Part shown: in pieces, positions 10,862-21,182 of the stretch
Position numbering within the stretch: position 1 is the stretch's first letter
Layout: every line of letters starts with the position of its first letter
Assembly (NCBI GenBank): GCA_032718475.1
Contig: JAUCBJ010000795.1
Span: 1 to 64,000 of the forward strand
From: Nemertoderma westbladi
Lineage: Eukaryota > Xenacoelomorpha > Nemertodermatida > Nemertodermatidae
Length of the DNA stretch: 64,000 bases
Reading direction: 5' to 3'
Notes under the pieces: generated by a model
What the model saw: the letters and a program-made list of their open reading frames with translations, nothing else
Database searches by the model: none
Told to the model about the DNA's origin: nothing
Position numbers and translations under genes: made by a program

Positions 10862-12095
10862 AAAATTTCAAGCATTATAATTCTATCAATGTATATACAA
10901 TAATATGACGTTTCGATGACCGACTTATTAGCGATCAAAAATTGGACGACGACGACAGACAACTCGTTAATGGAACCCCTATGAAAAGGCTTCGCTCACT
11001 TCGTGACTCGCCCCACAGTAAGATTAACAATGAATGGATTGACAGAGTACAAATGCAGATATGAGTATTAGAATACTCTCAGTACCTTTAGTTTCATTCC
11101 AAAATTTTAACATTACACAATTTACACCCATTCACATTTGACGAATTTTTGTTAAAAATGGTTGATATTATTCAAAAATAATTCCAAATGAAAAAAAATT
11201 TCGATCGATTATTATCGACATTATTTTCGATCAATTTTGGACAGCCTACTAATTTACAACCAGTATTGCCTTGTTCCTTTTTAAAGTTTTACAGTCGGTC
11301 TGCCATAAGCTATTGCATTGCATTAGTACCGGTTACTGGTAACTGGTAGGCTAAAAGGGTTGCTTTATTAAAGGAAATAATTTACTCTGTTTACATTACA
11401 ACAATTACGGAGAATATTATTACAAAATTATTTATAATTTTTCAATATTTTAATTTATTAATAAATTTATTTCATTATGATCACCGGTAACTACTTTTTA
11501 ATTTAACGAAACGAAAATAAAAATTTAATGAAACGAAACACTTATTGTTTCGTTTTTCTTTTTGTTTCGTTTTTCGTGTTTTGTTTTTGTTGAAATATAT
11601 ATTTCTATTTAGTTTTTCGTTTCGTTTAACATTTTTTCGTTACGTTATATTTTCATTTCGTTATTGCTAAAAATGCTTCGTTTCGTTTCGTTAGGCTATT
11701 CCTGCCGGTAGCTTTAATATACAACATTTTCTGCTGATTAAATTTTGAAGTTTACGCTAATTATAATATAATAATAATAATAATAGTAATAAAGATAATT
11801 TAATTTATTAACTACTACTGATGGCGTCAGATCATTAAGATCTGCTACTCTATAATCATTAGCAATAGATCTTAAGTTATTACCGGTTGTAGGCCTACTT
11901 CTACAGTCGGAGATAAATAAATTAGCAAGATATTGAACGCATAGCCTATCTGATTTTCGAATACAATTACAAAAAGAAACAAAATACTTACATATTATAA
12001 CCCAAGGGTGTAAAAAAACCTACAATTTCCTGAACAATAAACCTATGTGCATTAAAAGGAAGATGACACGCAATTCTCACGTTTGTATTCCAACT
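10862..12095. other. AT-rich non-coding region with TTTCG low complexity
   Basis: At 11500-11700 AACGAAACG words switch to GTTTCGTTTT words, giving a loose inverted, low-complexity zone. At 11766-11790 there is a short (AAT)n microsatellite. No coding sequence or RNA gene is supported. Confidence 0.45.
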
Positions 12096-12443
12096 GGTTC
12101 AAGGCCAACGACATTCCTCGGATCTAAGGTTCCAAGTGCAACTACCATAAAAGGACATAGCATACAAACTTTGAATATAAGTTATATTATTTGGGTGGGC
12201 AAAACCAAATTCCTGTCTAATATTATTTAACTTTCCAATAAACTGGCCTCTCTTAGGTAAAATATCAACATTCAAAGAGCACTTGATATCTAATGTTATA
12301 CCTAAATGAATCGCATCTTTCACCCATGGCAACAGAATATCACCAATCAAAATTTTCCGCAATGGCGGTTTCCATGCGCTGCGCACCCAAAACGTAACGT
12401 GAATGTGAAGAATACTACTGTAGGTTTTCCTTAGGTTACGCAA
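12096..12443 (-). pseudogene. LINE RT C-terminal fragment, different family
   Basis: A 114-codon open frame on the minus strand includes HLGITLDIKCSLNVDILPKR, GQFIGKLNNIRQEFGFAHP and IQSLYAMSFYGSCTWNL. This succession (HLGH-like motif, then a thumb region, then a YGS(x)W-type motif) is that of the segment after the RT palm in APE-type LINEs. It is not close to the LINE-T or CR1/L2 copies elsewhere in the window, so it represents another family. Palm motifs and endonuclease are missing, so it is a truncated copy. The opposite-strand ORF is a shadow. Confidence 0.65.
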
Positions 12444-13555
12444 TGGCTCAATCTAACCAAAACAATAAACGAATTCTGTTCGTATCTGTTCAAGTTATAG
12501 GCCTAAGATAGAAATAAGCGCTTTAAAACACTTTAAGGAGAAATTAAAAAAAATACAAAGTTTTCATATACAAAATTAAAATAAAAAGTAGACCGAAACG
12601 TAAAAACCTGATAACGTATTCTTCCAATGGGCGAATTAATGGTGAATAAACATAAACAGATAGGCCTAGCATAGAGGCTTGACAGATTTCATTCCCAAAT
12701 GAAACATAAATTAAGACAAAAAAACATATATAATTGTAATATTATTAAGGCCGGAGTGGAGCACCCCCCCCCCCCCCCCCCCTTAACACTTTTTTTAATG
12801 TTTACAATTTCTACTGAAATTAAAATATTTAGATTTTATACAGTATGAGCTGTTAAAATATATGTGGCTAAACAATTGATTTTTCAAAAAATTTTCAAAT
12901 TTCCAGTCACCCTCTAGCGGCCATTGAATGAAACAAGATTTGCGGTTAAAATTCTACTAGTCATTAAATTTTAGGTGAAATTGTCTGAAACCAATTTTTT
13001 TCGAATTACACAAATTTTGCCTTTTTATGAAAATTAATTACGTAATATTTATTAATATTTGGCAAAATTTTAACAATGTCATTCCAAGATAATTACGTTC
13101 AAAGTTTAAACCTTCAAGTCAGAACTGGCTGTCTGTGGTCTGGTTGGTTAATAATTTCTGGCATGATAGAAGCACATCACCGGGCTAAAACTTTCATTAT
13201 GGCGGTTTTCGGGGTCGCTGATTTAATTTTCGCTGATTGGTTTTAGATTTTGGTGGAATCTAGTCTGTCTGTCGGTTGTCTGTATGTCTTACAATTTTAC
13301 TGACAGACAGTCATACAGAAAATCAGCGATAACTCGAGAACTAGAAGAGTTTCCGCTAGGCGGTTTTCAGATTTGAAATCCTCATTAAATTCTGCTATGG
13401 ACAATCAAAAAAACACATATTTGAAATTTTGACATGGGGGGGTAGGGTACTCCCCCTTAATACTCCTTAAATACCGGTAGTATATATTTATAATTTGCAC
13501 CACAATCGCAAGAACAGAAAAACAAAATGTTTCGTATATTTATATCAACACTTAC
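12444..13555. other. Non-coding; poly-C tract and dispersed repeat with hairpin
   Basis: A run of 19 C lies at 12764-12782. The stretch 12905-13440 has the look of a dispersed repeat. It contains CCCTCTAGCG near 12909, which also occurs near 61330. A TGTCTGTCTG/CAGACAGTCA inverted pair around 13263-13330 could fold as a hairpin. I see no coding sequence up to the splice donor at 13555. Confidence 0.5.
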
Positions 13556-13686
13556 CCTCGGCGCATATGAAAGTCGAACAAGATATTCTCAAACTTTGAT
13601 TTATTCTCCTGATAGGTCTTGGGATCAACAGCGGACAGCTGTCGGATGCTCTCAGCCACAGCTGGCTTGATCTTTACTCGTGGCAT
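13556..13686 (-). CDS. Candidate first coding exon, unknown (ARID-like start motif)
   Basis: On the minus strand an ATG at 13686-13684 (G at -3) opens a 43-codon frame that ends at a consensus donor, CGAGG|GTAAGTG, leaving two bases of a codon. The peptide begins MPRVKIKPAVAESIRQLSAV and ends FENILFDFHMRRG. Codon use and GC content differ sharply from the AT-rich flanks, and there are no stops. The spacing F-x3-L-x2-FH-x2-RG matches the first helix of ARID DNA-binding domains, where it is usually followed by T/S-P-F. I did not find a matching second ARID exon, so this assignment is only a suggestion. There is no signal peptide or membrane segment. The gene would run leftwards. Exon 235-371 has the complementary phase but does not continue an ARID domain. 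Confidence 0.6.
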
Positions 13687-14299
13687 AACTATATTTACAT
13701 ATTTCAGTCAATCAAAGTCATATAAATAAACTACAAACTATATAGGCCTATAAATAACTGTACCGGTCCGGTATATAACAGAATAATAGTACGGGACGGT
13801 ACGGTACCGGTAATCATGAATCCAGAATTTCTTAAAATACGCAGGTCATAAAATACCGGTATTAAGAAAAATCCTGGTGCTGTGCTGGCCCTGCTGTGTC
13901 CAGGTGTTGGTGATTTTTAACCTTATTTTGTGTTTAAAAAACATGAATAAAATGAACACCACTGGTAGGCCTATTTAGGCCTATTACATAACAGAACTAT
14001 TGATTTATTTGTGGCGGCGGCTGTACATTTTAAAAATATTTCGCAATAATTAATAAATTTGCTTAAATTTGTAGTCTACAATATTACTGTATTACGTTTA
14101 CGTACGTTACTTTAAGTACCGTAGGTATTTACTCTGTTACTGCAGGATGCTGGAATGGTACTGTGGTTGAGCGTTGAGGGTGAGGTAGAACTGTAGAAGC
14201 GTCGAGGGCGGAATTAATGAATTGTATACTGCACTACTGCATACTGCCAGACTGCTGTTAGATTGAACTAAATACTGAAATAGCCTACCGGTATAGTAA
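13687..14299. other. Upstream of candidate exon; non-coding
   Basis: If the exon at 13556-13686 is real, this holds its 5' UTR and promoter. The visible features are clustered CCGGT/GGTACCGG words around 13761-13815 (GTACGGGACGGTACGGTACC). I see no reliable TATA box or coding frame. Confidence 0.35.
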
Positions 14300-15385
14300 T
14301 AGTACACCATCTGACCATGCCCGGAATATAGTGTCGTAAATTCAATTACACGACCCCCCCCCCCCCCTGCCCCCCCCCCCCCCCCCCCCCCCCCCCTCAT
14401 ACAGTCATAATTTTGCTACAAATCTTAATGCTGTAGGCCTAATGCAGTAATGAGATTGCATGAACCGAGAGTTTCACTTCCTGGCCACTCAGTGGGTGAG
14501 CCATAATTTTTATTTTTGCTTTCAATCTTTAGCTTTTAGCTACTGAGCTACAAGCGTTTAAGAAGTGTCCCCGTGATTAGTATTTATTACATCCCAGTTA
14601 TTCTTCTACCGAATACTGGAATAGCTGTTTGTTGGTACCGGTACCGATCTAAAGCTGACATGCAAGGATTCCAAATATGTAAAAATATTAGAATTTGGTT
14701 GGGAAATAGCTGAGGTATGGACGTTCAAAAGTTGTATCCTCTATCAGTCTATGGTTTGGATATGCACCTGCTCTAGCCTCTAGGCAGTTTTATATTTATT
14801 CTACATATTCTAGAACATTTTGTTTATGTATGAATAGCTACTGGCTACTGTAATAGTAAGTATGATTAAAGTAAAGACATGTAATACATTGTTTGTTGCC
14901 CAGCTAGGTATTGGATAAACAAAATCTTCCAGAATATGGCGCATTTATTAAATATAATAATAAATGACCTGCAGGGTGAAATACATACAACTTACTAACG
15001 CGCATGCCATATCTCTCACCTCTATTTCCCAAGCATATTCAAATGTTTTTGTTACCTATTTGGCAGTTTGGAATCCTTGCATGGCTAGCTTTCCATTCGG
15101 TACCACCATACCTAGAATACCATAGCTAGAAGAATAACTGAGGTGGGACTGGTGAAATATCACCGGATACACTTTATTTAAAAGCTTGTCTGCTTGTAGA
15201 TAAAGATTGAAAGTATAAAATGTTGACTCACCCGCTGAGTGGACCTGGACAGTAAGTGAAACTCTCTCTGTTTCAAATTTTATGCAATGCCAATAAATCA
15301 AGAGAAAAATTAGGGGGGTGGGGGGGGGGGGTCGGTTCGTGTCAATGAATTACGACACTATATTCCGAGGCATGGTGTAATACAG
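14300..15385. repeat. Long imperfect inverted repeat (~1.1 kb)
   Basis: The left arm (about 14300-14690) and the right arm (about 15050-15385) are reverse complements of each other. Shared blocks from outside inward are CGGAATATAGTGTCGTAA, the homopolymer C/G tracts, GAGAGTTTCACTT, CCACTCAG(T/C)GGGTGAG, CAGTTATTCTTCTA and CATGCAAGGATTCCAAA. The loop is about 360 bp. Arms have diverged by substitutions and small indels, so this is not an assembly mirror artefact. It may be a fold-back transposon or an old inverted duplication. The ORF on the minus strand across the right arm is probably not a gene. Confidence 0.75.
14354..14396 (+). repeat. Poly-C tract
   Basis: Fourteen C, then TG, then twenty-seven C. 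It lies in the left arm of the inverted repeat and has a G-run counterpart (15313-15331) in the right arm. Length is likely to be unreliable in the assembly. Confidence 0.95.
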
Positions 15386-16135
15386 TAATATTGGTGTATA
15401 ACCAGAACACATAACAGCAACAATTAGGTCAAACTACGAGTCCCTGACACCCATACAGCCCTAAATTAAGCTTTGGCTGTTTGGGCTTTACTGCTTTATG
15501 GCAAAATTGTTGGAAATTCCGCTAAATTTCTTAGATTATACTTGGTATTGGTTTAATGGTGCTCAAAGTATAACTTAAGGTTAGGTGTACAAGACAGTAT
15601 TAAATATGGTCGAGGCCTGACTAGACCAAACCCTTAGTAAAATAATAAACCAAATATACACATAATACACTAGCCTTCATACAGTCATAGGCCATACTGC
15701 AATAGCCTATAATATCAATTCACTGTACAAACTCGTAAATTAATCAATCAGTGGCGTGTCGAGGGGTTTATAGCCATCCAGGCTTAAAAAAAGGGGGGGG
15801 GGGGGGGGGGGGGGGCAAGGAAAGCCATTTGATTTTTTTGTCCATTACCACGGCCTTCTAAAAACTTGTAGAAGGCAGCACACCACTACCACTACTAACA
15901 CTACATGACACTAGAACTACTGTCAGACTGTAGGTAAATGATCAACTTAATGGCATATTGGTAAATGTGGTCGTGGACCATTAAATCGATGTGTTTACAG
16001 TTTTACACAAATTAAATTAGGCCTAAACTAAATTAAAATTCATGCAAAATTCATTCATTCATTCAACCAAATTCATGCAAATTCATTTTTTCATACCTGT
16101 GGCTGACAGTCCTTCCTTTGTTTTATCGTTTAATT
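15386..16135. other. Non-coding with poly-G tract
   Basis: A run of 23 G lies at 15793-15815. The remainder is AT-rich. I see no gene. Confidence 0.5.
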
Positions 16136-16480
16136 AAATTAAACTGTTAAATAGGCAAATAATTTTATTAAACAGGCAAATAATTTTATTAAACAGGTAA
16201 ATAATTTTATTAAAAAGGCAAATAATTTTATTAAACAGGCAAATAATTTTATTAAACAGGCAAATAATTTTATTCGACAGGCAAATAATTTTATTAAACT
16301 CAGGCACATAGCCTAGTGACATAATTTTATTAAATAGGCAAATAATTAAATTAAACAGGCAAATAATTTAATTAAGCAGGCAAATAGACCTAATTACAAA
16401 TTAGATTAAACTGTTAAATAAATAGGCCTAATTACAAATTAAATTAGGCAAATGTTAAATCGGCAAATAATTTTATTAGT
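16136..16480. repeat. 21-bp AT-rich tandem repeat
   Basis: The unit AGGCAAATAATTTTATTAAAC repeats with a 21-bp period, cleanly from about 16150 to 16300 and in decayed form to about 16480. There are roughly fifteen recognisable units. The minus-strand open frame with repeated FNKIICL is a consequence of the period being a multiple of three. Confidence 0.9.
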
Positions 16481-16640
16481 GCTGTAGTGGGGTAACTGCA
16501 GAACTGGGTAGACCGAGGACGAGCTGACCTCGACCGGTAAGGGAACGGAACCGGTGCTGCGGTGAAGTGACTGACAATTATTTGGCTAGGTCTCATATGT
16601 CAGTACGGCGTACGGTATGTGTCAAGTTGTCCGGCAGTCC

Positions 16641-16648
16641 GTGCCCGG
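16641..16648 (+). other. Target-site duplication, left copy
   Basis: GTGCCCGG, identical to 18558-18565, directly abutting the left inverted repeat. Confidence 0.85.
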
Positions 16649-18557
16649 CCAGGTTGGAATTCATGCATGAGCGCGCAGGTACGCTTTGTTGTTTTGAAAT
16701 CACCGCGCACCTGAAATTGGCTCGTCGCGCACCTCATCATATGTCATAATCCAAACAAAATCGCGCAGCTCATGTCATGCATATCTCAAAAAATCGCACA
16801 GTTCATAAGAACAATTTTACATTCCTATTTTACAAGTTTGAGCGTTTTAAGCTTATCTTTACGTCTGTCTGTCTGTACGTTGAATCTAGGCTTACATAAT
16901 AAATGTAATTTTTGCAACATCAAAATTGTTAATATTAAAAAATATTTTTTTAATCCACTACTATGGTAGCCCATCGGGCTCACTGCTTTTATAACAGAAA
17001 ATATTATTTTAGATTACAAACAAAACATGTACCGGTAATTTCAAAAAAACGAATATTGAAATAGGTACCAGTCTGCCAATAATACTTTGTATAGGCCTAC
17101 CTAACAATTAGGCTTAAACATACAGTTGGCTTATAATTAAGTCATACTTATAATACATTGTTACTTTCTGACTTTACCTGTTTACTAACGTAACATCGGC
17201 ATAGCATAGACCTAATAACAATACAACAATAGAGTAGGCCTACTGTAGTTAAAATAAATAGACAAATTCAGCTCCGGTTGCCGGTATTACAGTATTGAAG
17301 TTGAAGTTGAAGTTTTTTATTAACATTGTACATAAGCCATATAAAATGTAAGACATATAAAACATAACATAATACACTAATAACCGGCATAATTTGGAAT
17401 CGACTATAATATTATAATTTAAAAAAAGGAATAGTGCATAGTTCATAAATAAAATATAGAATATCTTGTAGACATACAATGTTAGGGATAGCTCCATGAG
17501 GATAAACCTCGTTTCCATGGAGGTCCCTTTAAAAAGCACAGCATTAAAGTGAGAGCAGCGTGTAAATTACTTAAAAATAACAAATTAATTTGATAAAATA
17601 TCCGAATGGTATTACAACTAGCTAGTAAATATTAGATTAAGAACAATCGGGTATTAAACATAGTGGGAAGTCCTGTATGTGCACTAAATAAAATCACAAC
17701 ATTTTGAGGGTATAAGTAGGAATTACATAATGTGTAAGTAGGAATTACATAAATTTATTTATAAATTAAAATTAAATATTTAAGAATGCGTACAATATGA
17801 AAAAGTGAATTAAAATTAGTGTTACAAAGTGCGCGATAGACAACACATGAAGTAAAATTAATTATTTAGACTAAAGATTGGCGCGATAGAAAAAAAGAGT
17901 GAAACAGGCGAATATGGAACACCAAAACCTAGAAGTAAGTTCAATTAAAATAAATATAAATTAATAAAATAAAATAAAATAAAATAAGCACCAAGCATTC
18001 AGACTGGAAAATAGTTAATGTATTTAATCTACAGTATCTTAAAACCCCATACCGAATCCAAAATTAATAAAATAAATAAGAAAACATTACAATTTGGCTA
18101 AAAAAAACCGTCTGGTGACTACAGTATCTATATTATTTACAACGCTAAATATGTTAATAAATTACAATTGAACTAAAAAATAAAAATAAATTTTTGAAAT
18201 GTCAGACAAATACATTCTGTGTAGATCACTGATAAAACTGCCGAATAACTGAATAATATTTACAATTGCCAGATTGAATGCCAGAATGAATTGTATTATG
18301 GTGAAGTGATTTGACTGTTTGAAGAATTGGAAATGAGAAACTAATGCGAGCGCAGCGAGCGAATTTTTTTTGTGTATTTTCGTGATTTCAATTAATTTGT
18401 GGTGCGCATCAGAGGCAGAGCTGCGCGCTGAGGCGCAACGCGCACCTGTCTCACACCCGAACGCGCACCTGTCTCACCCAAACGCGCAACGCGCATCTGG
18501 TTTGCGGTCATTCGCGCAGGTACGCGTCCGAGTTTTGCAGCATGAATTCCAACCTGG
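16649..18557. mobile_element. 1.9-kb TIR DNA transposon (8-bp target duplication)
   Basis: The ends are perfect 18-bp inverted repeats: CCAGGTTGGAATTCATGC at 16649-16666 and its reverse complement at 18540-18557. The 8 bp immediately outside are identical on both sides (GTGCCCGG at 16641-16648 and 18558-18565), a target-site duplication. Inside each end lies a GC-rich zone of GCGCGCA, GCGCACCTG and GCAGGTACGC words in opposite orientations. The 1.4-kb interior is AT-rich with no transposase, so the copy is non-autonomous. An 8-bp duplication is usual for hAT and a few other superfamilies; the TIR sequence alone does not decide which. Confidence 0.88.
17270..17545 (-). mobile_element. CR1/L2-like LINE 3' UTR remnant
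   Basis: On the minus strand an AT-rich stretch including CCTCCATGGAAACGAGGT ends in a run of ACTTCA/CAACTT repeats (17292-17312), as LINE 3' ends of the CR1/L2 group often do. A comparable CCATGGAGG word occurs in the 3' UTR of the full-length LINE near 20937. It has no coding part and is nested in the 16649-18557 element. The 96-codon ORF across it is hydrophobic because of AT bias and is not a gene. Confidence 0.45.
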
Positions 18558-18565
18558 GTGCCCGG
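18558..18565 (+). other. Target-site duplication, right copy
   Basis: GTGCCCGG, identical to 16641-16648, directly abutting the right inverted repeat. Confidence 0.85.
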
Positions 18566-19345
18566 TACCATAACTAGCTGATTAGAAAGTAGAAACTAGT
18601 TAACTGTATGTATACTAGCGTACATTCGTGTTGCACTCTACGCCTACACCACTTCCTGACTTCACTGGCAACTAGGAAATACATTATTTCTACATTATTT
18701 TAATTAAATAAACCTACATTACATAATATCCTTATTTTATTAAACACTGCTTATTTTAAGAATAAAACTAATAACTTTAGCTTAAATTATTTTATTTTAT
18801 TAAATTTTGAAGTATTTTTATATTTTAATGTGCTGTTTGTTTCTATTTTGAAGATCACTATCATATTTTAATTTATTTTATGTAGGGCCTATTTTAAAAA
18901 CAATAACTTACATACTTATTTTATATCGTGTGTATGTACTGATGTATAGTATACTGTATGCATGGTATGTATATTAATATTTGATTATTCAGATACGGCC
19001 TCTTCCCCTCCTCTATCCTCAGTCACTCAGTGACCCTTGTATTTTCGCCACCCTCTCTGTGATTTTTCGCCCCCTTCTTTGGCTCACTGGGGGGGGGGGG
19101 GCTGCCTATTTTAAGGGGTCTCAGTAAAAGACCCTAATAATCTACGATATCCCACGGGTCAACACTCAACAGTAGTAGATTGCCAGCAGCAGCAGCAGAG
19201 CAGGCTAAACAATCAATTAAAAGTAACTAATACCTTACATGTAAAATGCATAAAGACAATAAGATCATCAACTAAAACTACGGTAGCCTGGAATAAACTA
19301 CAATTAAACAACCACTCAGAAAACAGGAACAACAGAATAACATAC
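18566..19345. other. Non-coding; poly-G and (AGC)n microsatellite
   Basis: Thirteen G lie at 19089-19101 and a short (CAG)n run at 19184-19198. The rest is AT-rich. No gene is supported. Confidence 0.45.
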
Positions 19346-19425
19346 CGCACACCACTGGCTTCCACCGCAGGGTAAGGGAAGCAAGGGTGGCCAAAATTAT
19401 CCTGAATACATTTGAATTGCGCCAT
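19346..19425 (-). CDS. Weak first-coding-exon candidate
   Basis: A minus-strand ATG in a strong context (AAGATGG) opens 26 codons, MAQFKCIQDNFGHPCFPYPA then VEASGV. The frame reaches a plausible donor, GTGCG|GTATGTT, after which it becomes AT-rich and hydrophobic, as intron sequence would. The peptide is not recognised. It has two Cys and a Pro/Tyr-rich stretch but no signal peptide. No second exon was identified to the left. Chance cannot be excluded with only 80 bp. Confidence 0.3.
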
Positions 19426-20782
19426 CTTTCAACACCAGTGGTCGGCTAGCCATAGCTAAGCTAAACAACTGGTGGCTAAAGCACTGCAGATTCGGAGACA
19501 AGAAATAGCTCTTGCGTACTCTTCCTACAAACTATAGGCTATCCAAAATGTAAAAGAACTCTACACTGCCAGCCAGTAGATCAGCTCACAAGAGGGATCT
19601 CCAAGAAATATGTGCTGGAATAGCTTGTACCGAAACTCAGAAATACCAACTATATTGCAGGGTAAAATATTGCCGGCAATGAGATAGTTAGAATAGCACG
19701 GTATTATGAGATGGAGGGAGAATTCTGTTATGTGATTCAGTCTTGGCCTGCCTGGGTACAGCCACAACCAACCAGGATGTTTGATATTGCCAACCTTTTC
19801 AGCTAGCTAAGTAATAGTTTGGACTCCTTGCGTTGGCTTGTATAATGCAGAGTGAGCTGTTGTGTGTTCAGGCAATGGTAAATTATCTTAAGGTTTTCCA
19901 ATTTTAAACTACATGAATTAGAGAAATTAATACGCATTATCCATCTCCCATAAACCTGTTGATAAGTTTAGTATATTTTTTTTGAATTTTATATAAATGC
20001 ACCATCATAATTTCTAATTTTCTCCATATAACCGGGGGCAAGTCGCACAAGAAGGCTTGGCTTGCATCTATACCCAGTAATTTGTCTCCCTGGCAACACA
20101 GTAATAGGAATCACTGGCCTTCTATTGGCTGTGCTGCCCTGGCAATTTACTCAAAGAGGAACACAACACCTACAAGTATGGGGCAAGCCACATAGTGAGA
20201 AAAACGTTAACATAAATACCCCACTTCGTACTTACAAAGTGAATATCGTTTATTTTATAATGGAAATATTTATATATTAGCTTTAGTATGATTGAGTATT
20301 TACTATTTATGCTTTGGTTATTGTGCTTTATTATTTATATTTTTATAAATATAAATATATATAAATGTTGGAACTTTAGAATATATGTTCGGCCGTAATA
20401 ATGATAAGTTAAATAGTTTAAGTAGTTATATTAGTGACGTTAATATAAGACAGAACAAATGATGTGCGTCCTTTCCATGTTAAGTTACTATCCAAAAATA
20501 AGCCCAGATAATTTACAAGTTACGCTTAAGTAACTCGTGATTCTTAATTTTAACTTTTGGAGCTGAATCAGTTGCCTTATTTGTAAATAAACAATAAACT
20601 GTTTTAGACATATTTTAGTGATAGCTTATTTGCTGCGAGCCATTGTGTTCATCAATATTTTCAAGTTCGAAGTTAATAATGTCTACAAGATTATGATTAC
20701 GAATTGTTTATGTCCGGCGTCCGGGCATACTAGTGCCCGAGCGTTCGGACATCCGGGCGACTTATAGATTCTATTATATTAT
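19426..20782. other. AT-rich intergenic region
   Basis: Apart from the palindrome at 20711-20751, no coding sequence or repeat is supported. Short ORFs here look random. Confidence 0.4.
20711..20751. repeat. GC-rich imperfect palindrome
   Basis: TGTCCGGCGTCCGGGCA faces TGCCCGAGCGTTCGGACA across a short TACTAG centre, an approximately 17-bp stem with two or three mismatches in otherwise AT-rich DNA. It lies about 30 bp beyond the 3' tail of the LINE on the right. It could be a cruciform or protein-binding site, or a remnant of a small TIR element. Confidence 0.6.
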
Positions 20783-20808
20783 TGAGTTGAGTTGAGTTGA
20801 GTTGAGTT
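20783..20808 (-). repeat. LINE 3' tail, (CTCAA)n
   Basis: Five tandem GAGTT units on the plus strand, i.e. CTCAA on the LINE strand, form the 3' terminus of the element on the right. Confidence 0.85.
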
Positions 20809-21182
20809 TATTTATTCCTCAATAAAAACGAAATAATTCATGAGTAATTGCACAGCAGACTGTAATCTGCTGGGTACTGTGTGGGTGGTCCTCCACTATA
20901 GCAAATCGCTAGTTCAGCTTCGGAACACCCACATACCATGGAGGAAAAGGGGTGTTTGTATATATTTTAGAACACATGACTAAGACCTAATGTAACTGTT
21001 GTTGACTGAAATTGTGGCAGCATAAATAGTATGTCAAACATTAAAATATAATTGGCAAATGCAATGGTATGTAAAATCAGTTGTTGTGAGTGTATATATT
21101 ATTACTGGTTTGTAAAAATATAAAATCGAGTTTGGCTGGTAATACTGATCTGAAATGAAATCTATGGCAGTATCTTGTAATT

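Noticed and set aside
17249-17539. 96-codon hydrophobic minus-strand ORF resembling a membrane protein
   Set aside because: Hydrophobicity comes from AT-rich codons in a LINE 3' UTR; the C-terminal Asn-Phe run is the CAACTT tail read through.
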